Notes under the pieces: generated by a model
The model's input: the letters and a program-made list of their open reading frames with translations, nothing else
What the model was told of the DNA's origin: nothing
The model's database searches: none
Program-made: the position numbers and the translations under genes
Assembly (NCBI GenBank): GCA_050246015.1
Contig: JBFWWU010000001.1
Span: 1-64,000, forward strand
Length of the DNA stretch: 64,000 bases
DNA from: JTS-AC122 sp050246015
GTDB lineage: Bacteria; Planctomycetota; Phycisphaerae; Phycisphaerales; UBA1924
Direction of reading: 5' to 3'
Shown here: in pieces, positions 42,602-51,754 of the stretch
Numbering within the stretch: the stretch's first letter is position 1
How the letters are laid out: each line of letters opens with the position of its first letter

Positions 42602-45046
42602 TTATGGCGCGGGCTCGGTGGCGCGGACGCGCTTCGCGTCGTCCGTGCGGCCCATGGTTTCGTAGAGTTTGGAGAGGGCGGTTCGAATGTCGGCGAAGAG
42701 GCCCAAGGGCGCGCCCTTGTTCGTGGCGATCGTGAGGGCCTCAGCCAGGAGGCGCTCGGCGTCGTCGTTGCGGTTCTGGTTAGCGAGGCACTGGCCGAGA
42801 TTGAGACGGGCTTCGGCCGCTTCCCAGGCGTTGGCGCGGCGGGCGTCCTTTTTGATCGAGAGCGCGGTCCTGAAGTATCGCTCGGCGACGTCGAACTGCC
42901 CGAGGCGGGAGTGCATGAGGCCGACGGTGGTGCTGGCGTCGGCAATTTCCGGGTGGTCGGCGGGCAAGCGCTGCTCGAGTGTCTGCATGGACTCGGTGGC
43001 GGTCTGGAGTGTCTGGCGGTCCGGGGACGAAGTGAACCGGGCGCGGGCGAGATTCAGGCGTGAGATCGCGGCCTGAGGATGAGACGCGCCGTACCGGCGG
43101 GTGCGGATGGACTCGGCCTGCTCGAAGAGAGGGATCGCCTCGGCGTCGCGATGCAGATCGAGGAGGCAGAGCGCGAGGTTGTGGGCGGCGGCGGCGGTTT
43201 CCAGGTGATCTCGCCCGCGGACGGAGGTGATCATGTCGTAGGCCTGGCGGAGGAGGGATTCGGCGTGGGGGAGGTCGCCGCGAGCCTGCACGCACTTGGC
43301 GAGGTTGTTGAGGCTGGCGGCGATGGCGGGATGCGGCGCGGAGAAGAGTCTGCGGCGCATGGCCAGGGCGTCGGAGTAGAGTTTTTCCGCCTCGGCGAGG
43401 CGTCCCTGGCGGAGGAGGGTCGCGCCGAGGTGGGTCAGGCTGGTAGCGAGTTCCTCGTGGTCGCCGGGATGAAGGGCGAGCCTCATCGCGAGGGAGCGCT
43501 CGTAGGCCTTCTGGGCGGCGGCGTATTCGCCGTTCCACCAGAGCGAGGCGCCGAGTTCGTGGAGGGAGTCGGCGAGTTGATCGCTGGGGTCGGGGAGGAG
43601 TTTCTCGCGGATCTCGACGACGCGGGCCTGCTGCTCGATGGCCTTGGTGTAGGCGCCCACGCCGCGGTACCCCTGGCCGAGGAACTCGCGGAAGTTGGCC
43701 TCGGTGGCGGGCATGGTGGGCGGCTTTTCGGACAATCGAGCGACGGCGGAGTCGAGCACGTGCTCGACGTTGACGCTGCCTTCGGTCATGACGTCGGGCT
43801 TCATGAAGGAGAAGAGCCCGCGCATGAGGGCGAGATTTTCGCTGGCGGTCTGGAGGTTGTCCTGGGCTGCCCGCAGGTTGTGGTTGGCGCGCTGGGTCTC
43901 GCGCAGGATCTTCCAGGCGAGCGTGACGGTGGTGGCGCTGAGGACGACGGCAAAGGCCAGCAGGGCGGTGGCGAGGGCGCGGTTGCGCTTGGACCAGCGC
44001 AGGAGTTTTCCGGCGGGTCCGGTGCGGCGCGCCAGGACGGGCTCGAAACGGAGGAGCCGCTGCACGTCCGCGGCGAGTTCGAGGGCGGTGTCGTAGCGCT
44101 CATGACGGGACTTTTTGAGCGACTTGAGGATGATCGCGTCCAGGTCGCGGGAGATGCCGGAGCGCACGCCCGAGGGGGGCCTGGGGTCAACGTCCTGGAT
44201 GACGCGGACGGCTTCGTCGATGGAGCGGCCGGCCAGATCAAACGGCACGCGTCCGCAGACGAGTTCGTAGAGTGTCGCGCCGAGGGAGTACACGTCGGCG
44301 CGTACGTCGAGGTCCGCGGCGGCGCCCGAACTCTGCTCGGGAGGCATGTACTCCAGGGTGCCGACGATCCGGCGGGCGTTCTTCTCGATGGCGCTGGCTT
44401 CGAGGATGGTGGAGTGCGCGTCGCTGGAACGGGCGATGCCGAAATCGATCACTTTCGGGGCGCCGGAACTATCGACGAGGATGTTGGCGGGCTTGAGATC
44501 GCGGTGGATCACGCCGCGCTGGTGGGCGTGCCCGACGGCTTCGCAGACGCGGATGAAGAGTTCGAGGCGCTGGGTGAGAGTCAAACGAGACTCATCGGCG
44601 TACTCGGTAAGGGGTCGGGCGCCCGGGATCATCTCCATGACGAAGTAGGGCCTGGGGGCGCGGGAGTCGGGGTCGAGGTAGGTGCCGGCGTCGTAGACCT
44701 GGGCGATGCAGGGATGGCGGAGGTTGGCCAGGAGTTGGGATTCGTACTCGAAGCGGCGGAGCATGTCGGCGGAGCCGATGTTGGCGCGCATGACCTTGAG
44801 GGCGACGGTGCGGGCGGGCTGCTCCTGGAAGGCCTCGTAGACCTCGCCCATGCCGCCGGCGCCGATGAGTTCCTTGATGCGGTACTTGCCGATGCGCTCG
44901 GGGACGGCGAAGCGAGCGCCGACGAGGGTGGCGCCTGCCTGGGCCGAGGCGGTGGAGACGAGCGTGGCGCGGGGGCCGGAGTTCGCCGAGTGTCCGTCGG
45001 TCTGCAGGGGCTCGGGGGGCAGGGTCTTGAAATCGTCGATGGGCAC
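42602..45046 (-). CDS. Ser/Thr protein kinase with C-terminal TPR repeats
   Basis: This protein of about 815 residues has a eukaryote-like kinase domain: P-loop GAGGMGEVYEA, VALKV Lys, catalytic HRDLKPANIL, DFGIA and EYMPPEQ. One transmembrane helix (LATALLAFAVVLSATTVTLAW) is followed by about eight tetratricopeptide repeats. The planctomycete Pkn family has this layout and relays signals through protein phosphorylation. I prefer GTG 45046 with SD AGAGGA; an ATG at 45139 would add 31 basic residues. No phosphatase is nearby. Confidence 0.9.
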   Translation of the reverse strand: MPIDDFKTLPPEPLQTDGHSANSGPRATLVSTASAQAGATLVGARFAVPERIGKYRIKELIGAGGMGEVYEAFQEQPARTVALKVMRANIGSADMLRRFEYESQLLANLRHPCIAQVYDAGTYLDPDSRAPRPYFVMEMIPGARPLTEYADESRLTLTQRLELFIRVCEAVGHAHQRGVIHRDLKPANILVDSSGAPKVIDFGIARSSDAHSTILEASAIEKNARRIVGTLEYMPPEQSSGAAADLDVRADVYSLGATLYELVCGRVPFDLAGRSIDEAVRVIQDVDPRPPSGVRSGISRDLDAIILKSLKKSRHERYDTALELAADVQRLLRFEPVLARRTGPAGKLLRWSKRNRALATALLAFAVVLSATTVTLAWKILRETQRANHNLRAAQDNLQTASENLALMRGLFSFMKPDVMTEGSVNVEHVLDSAVARLSEKPPTMPATEANFREFLGQGYRGVGAYTKAIEQQARVVEIREKLLPDPSDQLADSLHELGASLWWNGEYAAAQKAYERSLAMRLALHPGDHEELATSLTHLGATLLRQGRLAEAEKLYSDALAMRRRLFSAPHPAIAASLNNLAKCVQARGDLPHAESLLRQAYDMITSVRGRDHLETAAAAHNLALCLLDLHRDAEAIPLFEQAESIRTRRYGASHPQAAISRLNLARARFTSSPDRQTLQTATESMQTLEQRLPADHPEIADASTTVGLMHSRLGQFDVAERYFRTALSIKKDARRANAWEAAEARLNLGQCLANQNRNDDAERLLAEALTIATNKGAPLGLFADIRTALSKLYETMGRTDDAKRVRATEPAP

Positions 45047-45279
45047 GGGATCCTCTGGCGCGCACGCCGACTGTCGCGGCGCGCGGCGGCGCCGAGAGAT
45101 CTCTCCAGCGATGATGGTATCGGACTTGGGGGGTGGCACCCAAGGGAAAGCCCAATTGCGCCGATAATGGGGAATGACGGGCGCGGCGGAGGCCGGCGGG
45201 GCGCCTGTTGGGGCGACAGGGCGCCGGCGCCTACTCTCAAGCCCTATCCGTTCGCATCGCCGATCTTTGGGAGTCTGGA

Positions 45280-46254
45280 TTGTCCACGATCAAGCGCATT
45301 CTCGTGACCGGCGGCGCCGGGTTTCTGGGTTCACACCTGTGCGACCGGCTGGTGGCGCAGGGGCATGACGTGATCTGCCTGGACAATTTTTTTACGAGCC
45401 AGAAGTCGAACGTCGCGCATCTGCTGGCCAAGCCGAACTTCGAACTGATCCGTCACGATATCACGCACCCGGTGTGGCTGGAGGTTGACGAGATCTACAA
45501 CGCGGCGTGCCCCGCGGCGCCCGGACACTACCAGTACAACCCGATCAAGACGATGAAGACGTCGGTGCTGGGCGCGATCAACGTGTGCGGGATGGCGAAG
45601 CGCTGCCGGGCCAAGGTGCTGCAGTTCTCAACGAGCGAGGTGTACGGGGATCCGACGGAGCACCCGCAGAGGGAGTCGTACCGGGGGAACGTGAACCCCA
45701 TCGGGCCGCGGGCGTGCTACGACGAGGGGAAACGAGCGGCGGAGACGCTGTTCTTTGATTACCATCGCTCGAACCGGCTGAACATCCGGGTCGTGCGGAT
45801 CTTCAACACGTACGGCCCGCGGATGCACCCGTTCGACGGGCGCGTGGTCTCGAACTTCATCCGGCAGGCGCTGGCCGGGCAGGACATCACGCTGTACGGG
45901 GAAGGGACGCAGTCTCGCTCGTTCTGCTTCGTGGACGATCTGATCGAGGTGATCATCCGGATGATGAACGGGCCGGACGATTTCGTGGGGCCGGTGAACA
46001 TCGGGAACCCGACGGAGTTCACGATGAAGCAGCTCGCCGAGATGGTGATCGAACTGAGCGGGTCGAAGTCAAGGATCGTGCATAAGCCGCTGCCGGCGGA
46101 CGATCCGGTGCAGCGTCAGCCGGACATCACGCTGGCGAAAACGAGGCTGGGGTGGGAGCCGAAGGTGGCGCTGCGCGACGGGCTGCAGAAGACGATCGGG
46201 TATTTCCGATCGCTGGATATGACGAACTTCCGGGCGCCGACGCCGAACTATTGA
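45280..46254 (+). CDS. uxs: UDP-glucuronate decarboxylase (UDP-xylose synthase)
   Basis: This 324-residue SDR enzyme converts UDP-glucuronate to UDP-xylose for exopolysaccharide. The NAD loop GGAGFLGSHL is at the start. The UXS-type substrate loop LRH-like HDITHPVW and the CPAAPGHYQYNPIKT block follow. The catalytic Y-x-x-x-K is in RACYDEGKRAAETL, and the closing GLQKTIGYFR is conserved. The TTG start at 45280 has GGGAG 6 nt upstream and gives the usual length; no ATG fits better. It stands alone without other sugar-nucleotide genes. Confidence 0.93.
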   Translation: MSTIKRILVTGGAGFLGSHLCDRLVAQGHDVICLDNFFTSQKSNVAHLLAKPNFELIRHDITHPVWLEVDEIYNAACPAAPGHYQYNPIKTMKTSVLGAINVCGMAKRCRAKVLQFSTSEVYGDPTEHPQRESYRGNVNPIGPRACYDEGKRAAETLFFDYHRSNRLNIRVVRIFNTYGPRMHPFDGRVVSNFIRQALAGQDITLYGEGTQSRSFCFVDDLIEVIIRMMNGPDDFVGPVNIGNPTEFTMKQLAEMVIELSGSKSRIVHKPLPADDPVQRQPDITLAKTRLGWEPKVALRDGLQKTIGYFRSLDMTNFRAPTPNY

Positions 46255-46266
46255 TGGGACGAGAAG

Positions 46267-46290
46267 GGCGGGCGGGACGCCTGCTCCACT
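46267..46290. repeat. Dispersed GC-rich repeat, third copy
   Basis: GGCGGGCGGGACGCCTGCTC plus CACT, identical to the copy at 25616-25639, sits 12 bp past the uxs stop. Confidence 0.6.
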
Positions 46291-46311
46291 CTGCGCGCGG
46301 GAGGGTGCGCC

Positions 46312-46650
46312 TCAGCGGTAGCGGTAATCGGGTGGGCAGTCGTAGCGATAGTCGCGAGAGTCATAGTGGTCGTAGCGATCGTGGTAGCGACGGTCGGCGC
46401 GGTCGTTCTGATCGCCGATGAGCCCGCCGGCGAGCGCGCCACCGATGAGCCCGATGATGGCGCCTTCACCGGCGTTGCCGCTGAGGCTGCCGATGATGGC
46501 GCCGCTGCCGGCGCCGAGTCCGCCACCGACGATGGCGCCGGAGCCCGCGTTGTTGCAGCCGGACATGCTCGCGGCGAGCAAGGCGAGGGTTCCGGCGGCC
46601 GTCGCAAGGCGGAGGCTGCGAAACGCGCGAGTTCGGGGGTGCGATGCCAT
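46312..46650 (-). CDS. Glycine-zipper lipoprotein
   Basis: This 112-residue protein has a signal with lipobox (SMSGC). A glycine-zipper segment follows (GAIVGGGLGAGSGAIIGSLS, then EGAIIGLIGGALAGGLIGD), typical of small envelope proteins that pack in membranes. It ends in a His/Tyr/Asp/Arg-rich tail. A strong SD, GGAAGGAAG, precedes the ATG. Upstream of that is a 9-bp perfect hairpin (46674-46682 with 46692-46700). The role is probably envelope integrity. Confidence 0.85.
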   Translation of the reverse strand: MASHPRTRAFRSLRLATAAGTLALLAASMSGCNNAGSGAIVGGGLGAGSGAIIGSLSGNAGEGAIIGLIGGALAGGLIGDQNDRADRRYHDRYDHYDSRDYRYDCPPDYRYR

Positions 46651-46673
46651 GCTACTTCCTTCCTGAAGGGGTT

Positions 46674-46700
46674 GGGCCCTTCATTTATGGGGAAGGGCCC
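46674..46700 (-). promoter_or_regulatory. 5'-leader hairpin of the glycine-zipper gene
   Basis: GGGCCCTTC (46674-46682) pairs with GAAGGGCCC (46692-46700) around a 9-nt AT-rich loop, 23 nt before the ATG. It may stabilise the message. Confidence 0.5.
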
Positions 46701-46817
46701 ACTGATTTTCATCTCGCGTTGGGCGGGGTGCGAGGCTGTATTTGATACGCCGCGATGGACCGAGAAGGTCTGACAGAAATCCAGTTCGTATTGTGTGTGG
46801 GTTGAAATGAGACCGGG

Positions 46818-47525
46818 TCAGTTCCAACTGCATCCTTTGGGGGGTTGGTTCTGCATCTGGGACTCGGCTTGGCGTAGGAGGCGGGCGATTGATTCCAGTT
46901 CCGACTCGATGACCCGCGCGCGGCCGCGGGGATCGCCGGTGGCGAGGAGTTTGTAGCGGATGTCGTCGTCGTTGATGAAGGAGAGGGTCATCAACTCAAG
47001 GATGGCGGAGGTTGGGACGTCGCGGTTCTGGATGTGCTTCATGACTTCCTTGGCGTCGCGGAGTTTGTTCAGCGGCGTGGAGGTGAGCATGGTGGATAGG
47101 CGCTCGCGCGTGGGGTTGAGAGAGGCTTCGTCGGTCGCGGGGGATTTCCAGAGAGGCTCCAGAATCGCCTCGCGGTAGAGTTTTCCGGGTTCGTGAGGGA
47201 GTTCGCGAGCGATTTTCGCGCGGACCAGACCCTGAAGCCAGATGTAGAACCTTCCGTCCGGGAGTCGCTGGTGCCGAACGATCTGCCCGATGCACACCAC
47301 GGGACGGACGGGCGGGGCGTCCCATTGGTCGTCGTCGTCGAAATCGGATTTGGCCTGCACGGCCATGGCGATCTGGCCTGAGGTATCGAGCACATCGTCG
47401 ACCATTTGGCGGTAGCGCTCCTCGAAAATGTGGAGTGGGAGCACGCCGTGGGGAAAGAGCACGACCGCCCCCAGCGGGAAGATCGGCCAGGACTTGCCGA
47501 ATCGAATCACCGGTTCGCCTGCCAT
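46818..47525 (-). CDS. Lon N-terminal (LON substrate-binding) domain protein
   Basis: This 235-residue protein has the ATP-independent LonN domain only: IFPLGAVVLFPHGVLPLHIF, EERYRQMVDDVL, VGQI-like VCIGQIVRHQRLPDGRF and a helical C-terminus. Full-length Lon AAA+ and protease domains are absent. Such proteins are widespread and of unknown function, possibly binding unfolded proteins. ATG 47525 lies 5 nt after TATCAT (47536-47531, minus strand), so it is probably leaderless. Confidence 0.88.
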   Translation of the reverse strand: MAGEPVIRFGKSWPIFPLGAVVLFPHGVLPLHIFEERYRQMVDDVLDTSGQIAMAVQAKSDFDDDDQWDAPPVRPVVCIGQIVRHQRLPDGRFYIWLQGLVRAKIARELPHEPGKLYREAILEPLWKSPATDEASLNPTRERLSTMLTSTPLNKLRDAKEVMKHIQNRDVPTSAILELMTLSFINDDDIRYKLLATGDPRGRARVIESELESIARLLRQAESQMQNQPPKGCSWN

Positions 47526-47848
47526 GGGTAATGATATGAGGCCGGGGGCGAGTGAGTCGTGTGTACCCCTGCCGGATGAGACCATGCAATTTTCATCTGA
47601 GCCGCTCGGCGCGAGCCGGCGGGGAGGGCGTGCGTGGTCTCATGGCCCGCGCCATCATTCGATCGCGCCCCGCCGCCGAGCGCTCGCGCGGTTCGGCTCA
47701 GAAAAACAGATGGTGGGACGGGGGACGTCCCATATCGCGGAAAGGCGTGCAACGATCTTGCCTGATTTCAGCAGGTGCGGGCGATCAGACTCCGACAAAG
47801 CAACCGTGATGGGACGTGCGGGTAAGCGATTGTCAGGCCCCCCCCAAC

Positions 47849-47880
47849 CTCCCCTCCCCTCCCCTCCCCTCCCCTCCCTT
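47849..47880 (+). repeat. TCCCC minisatellite
   Basis: About six copies of a 5-bp CTCCC/TCCCC unit preceded by C8. It lies in the 520-bp gap 47526-48047, which otherwise holds a GGGAC/GTCCC hairpin near 47716 but no gene I can support. Confidence 0.7.
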
Positions 47881-48047
47881 CCCCCGTGAGCCTGTTGGAG
47901 CGGATGTGGGATTTGCCTGAGTCGCCTGATATCGTTTACTCACACAACAAACATCTTTGGGGGAATGGGGTTCCGTACGGCGGCGGGGGTCGTGCGCTGC
48001 GGCGAGCGTTCGCGTCAGCAACCATTCCATCACATGTCGGAGGCACC

Positions 48048-50933
48048 ATGAATCAACTGAAGAAGTACATACTGCACACCGCGGGGCTTGCGATCGCGGC
48101 GATTCCGCTGGCCGGCGCCTTGGGTCAGGAGGGGGAGAAGCCGGATTTTCCGCCGTTTGCGGAGGTTTCGAAGGGGTATGAGAAGGTTGTTTCGACGGCG
48201 GATGGGGCGCAGAGCCTGTATTCGATCTGGCGTCGGGACAAGGACGGGCAGTTGTTGGCCGAGTTGCCTCGGGGGTTCGACAACCAGCGACACCTGATCG
48301 CGGCCACGCTGGCCGCGGGTGATACGTGGGCGGGGCTGCACTCGGGGATCTTCACGGCGGACGCGGATCGGTATTTCTACTGGAAGCGATTCGACAAGCG
48401 GCTGGCGATGATCGCGCCGCAGATCGACACGCGCTCGACGGGAGACCAGCAGTCGAAGGATTCGGTGGAGCGGCAGTTCACGGACCGTGTGCTGCTGGAC
48501 GTGCCGATCGTGTGCATGGGACCGAGCGGGCAGCCGGTGATCGACCTGGATGAACTGCTGGCGGCGCGGGCGACGGAGTTCTTCGGTGGCGACGCGGCGG
48601 GCGGCAATGCGAGGCTGGCGACGGTCGCCAAGTGCAAGGCATTCCCGCAGAACATCGAGGTGGCGATCGAGATGCCGACGCGAGGCGGGGTGCTGCGTAC
48701 GTTCCACTACTCGGTGAGGAATGTACCGGACAACACGGGGTACAAGCCGCGAGAAGCGGACGAGCGAGTCGGGTACTTCACGACCACGTACCGCGACCTT
48801 GGCAAGTTCCGGGATGATCAGAAGTGGGTGCGGTTCATCAATCGCTGGAACATCGAGAAGGCGGATCCGAGTTTGAAGTTGAGCCCGCCGAAGCGGCCGC
48901 TGGTGTACTACATCGAGGACACGGTTCCGGTTCGGTATCGCCGCTTTGTGCGCGACGGGATCCTGTGCTGGAACAAGGCGTTCGAGAAGGTGGGCATCAA
49001 GGACGCGATCGAGGTGTATTACCAGGACAAGGCGACTGGTCAGAACATGGACAAGGACCCGGAGGATGCGCGGTACAACTTCATCCGCTGGCTGAGCAAC
49101 GACCAGGGGACCGCGGTGGGGCCGAGCCGGGTTCACCCGCTGACGGGGGAGATCCTGGATGCGGACATCGTGTTGACCGACGGGTGGATCCGGCACTTCT
49201 GGTATCAGTCGAATGAATACCTGCCGGAGACGGCGACGCAGGGGCTGACGCCGGAGACGCTGAACTGGCTGATGGCGCACCCGCAGTGGGATCCGCGCGT
49301 GCGGATGGCGTCGCCGACGGACCGCGACCGGATCCTGGCGGAGCGCTCGGGGCAGGGGGTTCTGCGCTTCGGCGGTCGCGTGGCGGGTGACGGAGACACG
49401 GACTGCTCGCGCCCGATGTCGCAGATGCTGTCGTACCAGCCCGACGACACGAACGGGGTGTACGACCCGTCGGACGAGAGCCGGCTGTGCCTGGCGAGCA
49501 ACGGCAAGGCGCTGGACATGGCGCTGATGGGGATGAACCTTGAGATCATGGGGCTGCTGGACGAAGATCCGCAGCCGGTGCTTGATCCCAAGAAGCCCGA
49601 GAAGAAGGACGAGAAGAAGGGTGACACGCTGGACGGGATTCCCGAGTGGTTCATCGGGCCGATGCTGGCGGACCTGGTGGCGCATGAACTCGGGCACACG
49701 CTGGGGCTGCGTCATAACTTCAAGGCGTCCACGGTCTATTCCCTGAACCAGATCAACTCCGACGAGGTCAAGGGCAAGCCGTTCACGGGCTCGGTGATGG
49801 ACTACATCCCGGTGAACATCAACATGCAGGACGGGAAACTGCAGGGCGACTTCTGCATGACGGACATCGGCCCGTATGACTTCTGGGCGATCGAGTACGG
49901 GTACACGTTCGGGGACCCGAAGGAAGTGCTGAAGCGAGTCGCCGAGCCGGAACTGGTGTACGGGACGGACGAGGACACGATCGGTCCGGACCCGCGCGCG
50001 AAGCGGTACGACTTCTCGGCGAATCCGCTGGATTTCGCGAACAGCCGGATGAAACTCGTCGCGTACCACCGCGAGCGGATTCTGAACAAGTTTGTGAAAG
50101 AGGGCCAGTCGTTCTCGCGAGCGCGGCGAGGATACTCGATCACGCTGAACGACCAGACGTCGATGGTGTCGATGATGTCGGGCTGGGTGGGGGCGTCGTA
50201 CGTGAACCGGGATCGCAAGGGCGACCCGAACGCGAGGACGCCGGTGACGCCGGTACCGGCGGCGCAGCAGCGAGCGGCGCTGGAGTTCGTGGTGAACAAC
50301 GCGTTCAAGGACGAGGCGTTCGGGCTCACGCCGGAACTGCTGCAGTACATGACGGTGGACAAGTGGTCGGACGCCGGCGGGATGCGGGACCTGATGTCGG
50401 ATCCGACGTGGGAAGTCCACGACCGGATAATCGGGATCCAGGCATCGGCGCTGACGATGATCATGAATCCGACGACGCTGAAGCGTGTGTACGACAACGA
50501 GTTCCGCATCCCGGCGGACCAGGACGCGCTGACGCTGCCCGAGGTGATGGACACGATGACGACGGCGATCTGGAGCGAGTTCAAGAATGGGGACTCGAGC
50601 GGGTCGTACACGCCGCGGAAGCCGAAGGTGTCGAGCCTGCGGCGGAACCTTCAGCGTGAATACGTGGATCGGCTGATCGACCTGTCGCTGCCGAACGCGG
50701 TGCCGGGCGCGGCGGGCAAGCCGATCAGCAACCTGGCGATCGCGCAACTCAAGACGATCAAGGGGTACGCGAGCGCGAACGGGGCCGGGTACGACGCGTA
50801 CACGAAGTCGCACCTGGCGGAACTGGCCACGCGGATCGACAAGGCGCTGGACGCGCAGTACATCTACAACAACAACTCGGCGGGCGGGGGCGGTCAGTTC
50901 GGCGGCTTCTTCGGGCAACCGACCGGCAAGTAA
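48048..50933 (+). CDS. Large exported zinc metalloprotease (DUF5117/DUF4953 type)
   Basis: This 961-residue protein has a signal peptide (MNQLKKYILHTAGLAIAAIP). N-terminal DUF5117-like blocks follow, for example DGAQSLYSIWRRDKDGQLLA, HYSVRNVPDN and YIEDTVPVRYRRFVRDGI. A metzincin-like catalytic motif HELGHTLGLRHNF provides three zinc ligands. The C-terminal DUF4953 region contains YDFWAIEYGYTFG. The start has GGAGG 4 nt upstream. It is probably secreted or periplasmic and digests protein. Size is normal. A strong terminator follows. Confidence 0.9.
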   Translation: MNQLKKYILHTAGLAIAAIPLAGALGQEGEKPDFPPFAEVSKGYEKVVSTADGAQSLYSIWRRDKDGQLLAELPRGFDNQRHLIAATLAAGDTWAGLHSGIFTADADRYFYWKRFDKRLAMIAPQIDTRSTGDQQSKDSVERQFTDRVLLDVPIVCMGPSGQPVIDLDELLAARATEFFGGDAAGGNARLATVAKCKAFPQNIEVAIEMPTRGGVLRTFHYSVRNVPDNTGYKPREADERVGYFTTTYRDLGKFRDDQKWVRFINRWNIEKADPSLKLSPPKRPLVYYIEDTVPVRYRRFVRDGILCWNKAFEKVGIKDAIEVYYQDKATGQNMDKDPEDARYNFIRWLSNDQGTAVGPSRVHPLTGEILDADIVLTDGWIRHFWYQSNEYLPETATQGLTPETLNWLMAHPQWDPRVRMASPTDRDRILAERSGQGVLRFGGRVAGDGDTDCSRPMSQMLSYQPDDTNGVYDPSDESRLCLASNGKALDMALMGMNLEIMGLLDEDPQPVLDPKKPEKKDEKKGDTLDGIPEWFIGPMLADLVAHELGHTLGLRHNFKASTVYSLNQINSDEVKGKPFTGSVMDYIPVNINMQDGKLQGDFCMTDIGPYDFWAIEYGYTFGDPKEVLKRVAEPELVYGTDEDTIGPDPRAKRYDFSANPLDFANSRMKLVAYHRERILNKFVKEGQSFSRARRGYSITLNDQTSMVSMMSGWVGASYVNRDRKGDPNARTPVTPVPAAQQRAALEFVVNNAFKDEAFGLTPELLQYMTVDKWSDAGGMRDLMSDPTWEVHDRIIGIQASALTMIMNPTTLKRVYDNEFRIPADQDALTLPEVMDTMTTAIWSEFKNGDSSGSYTPRKPKVSSLRRNLQREYVDRLIDLSLPNAVPGAAGKPISNLAIAQLKTIKGYASANGAGYDAYTKSHLAELATRIDKALDAQYIYNNNSAGGGGQFGGFFGQPTGK

Positions 50934-50963
50934 GCACGCCGCGATCTGGACGTGAACACACGA

Positions 50964-50994
50964 AGGAGCGGGCCATGTGTGCCCGCTCCTTTTT
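50964..50994 (+). terminator. Rho-independent terminator after the metalloprotease gene
   Basis: AGGAGCGGGC (50964-50973) pairs perfectly with GCCCGCTCCT (50981-50990) around a 7-nt loop and is followed by a T-run to 50994. Confidence 0.92.
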
Positions 50995-51070
50995 CATTGG
51001 CGATGGCGTGGCACCGGTGGTTCCGCTGAGGAGTGTGTGTTGAAGACGTGCCGGGCATCCGCGGCGGGGC

Positions 51071-51619
51071 TCATGAGCTGGGGGGCGCGGGGGGGTCGGG
51101 GGGGTCGGTCCACCCCGCGCCGAACCAGCGGATATCGGCGGCGTGCTCGATCCGCAGGCGAAGGATCAGTTGCGCCGAGTGGTGCTGGATGTGGCGGATG
51201 TTGTAGACGTGGAGTTCGGCGCGAGAAAAGAGGCGGCGCGGCAAGCCGCAGGGGCCCGAGAGGGACTCGGCGGATTCGGCGGCGAGAGTGGCAGCGGCCT
51301 TGTCGCGCACGAACTCGATGTACTTCATGATCGGCGCCCGCTGGTAGACGCAGACCGGCTCGCGGTATTCGAGTTGCTCGTAGTCGCCGAAGAACTCGGG
51401 GTGGGCGAGGTGAAAGGGCTGGCGTCTGAAGGCGGTTTCATCGTCGCGCCCCAGGTAGAGGTCGGCGAAGATGAGGGTGTGAAAGGCGGCCTGGCTGAAG
51501 GGAGCCTTGGCGATCGGCGCGTTCCAGAGCGAGTCGGGACAGTGCGCGACGCACGAGGCCAGGGTGCTGAGCGCCGCGTGGTACTGGCTGATCAGGAGTT
51601 GCCTCAAGGTGTCGAGCAT
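51071..51619 (-). CDS. DinB-like four-helix protein
   Basis: This 182-residue protein belongs to the DinB/YfiT superfamily. It has helical segments with metal-type His in AAFHTLIFADLYLG and a pair in YNIRHIQHHSAQLIL, where the family's three-His nickel/zinc site lies. Members are thiol transferases or maleylpyruvate isomerase-like. With a bshB1-like gene at 58 kb, a bacillithiol S-transferase role is conceivable but unproven. A G-rich run lies upstream of its start. The C-terminus is Pro-rich. Confidence 0.82.
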   Translation of the reverse strand: MLDTLRQLLISQYHAALSTLASCVAHCPDSLWNAPIAKAPFSQAAFHTLIFADLYLGRDDETAFRRQPFHLAHPEFFGDYEQLEYREPVCVYQRAPIMKYIEFVRDKAAATLAAESAESLSGPCGLPRRLFSRAELHVYNIRHIQHHSAQLILRLRIEHAADIRWFGAGWTDPPDPPAPPSS

Positions 51620-51754
51620 GCGTCGCTTCTTGGGGGGGGCCGTGGCGGTTGCATGTGTTCGTCTGTTGATTCAGTCACAAGACACGGCTTGTCGCAGACG
51701 CCAAGCCGTGGCACGTTCATGTGCAGGACGCTCGCAGTGTACCCCCCCCTACCC

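Noticed and set aside
43079..45307. 742-codon plus-strand frame opposite the Ser/Thr kinase
   Set aside because: Gly/Glu/Val-rich shadow of a gene with all kinase motifs and TPRs.
47849..47880. Possible CRISPR or VNTR array of protein-coding type
   Set aside because: The unit is only 5 bp with no spacers and lies in a non-coding gap; it is a simple repeat.
48030..50918. 962-codon Arg-rich minus-strand frame opposite the metalloprotease
   Set aside because: Full-length shadow of a gene with HExxH and signal peptide; composition is not protein-like.
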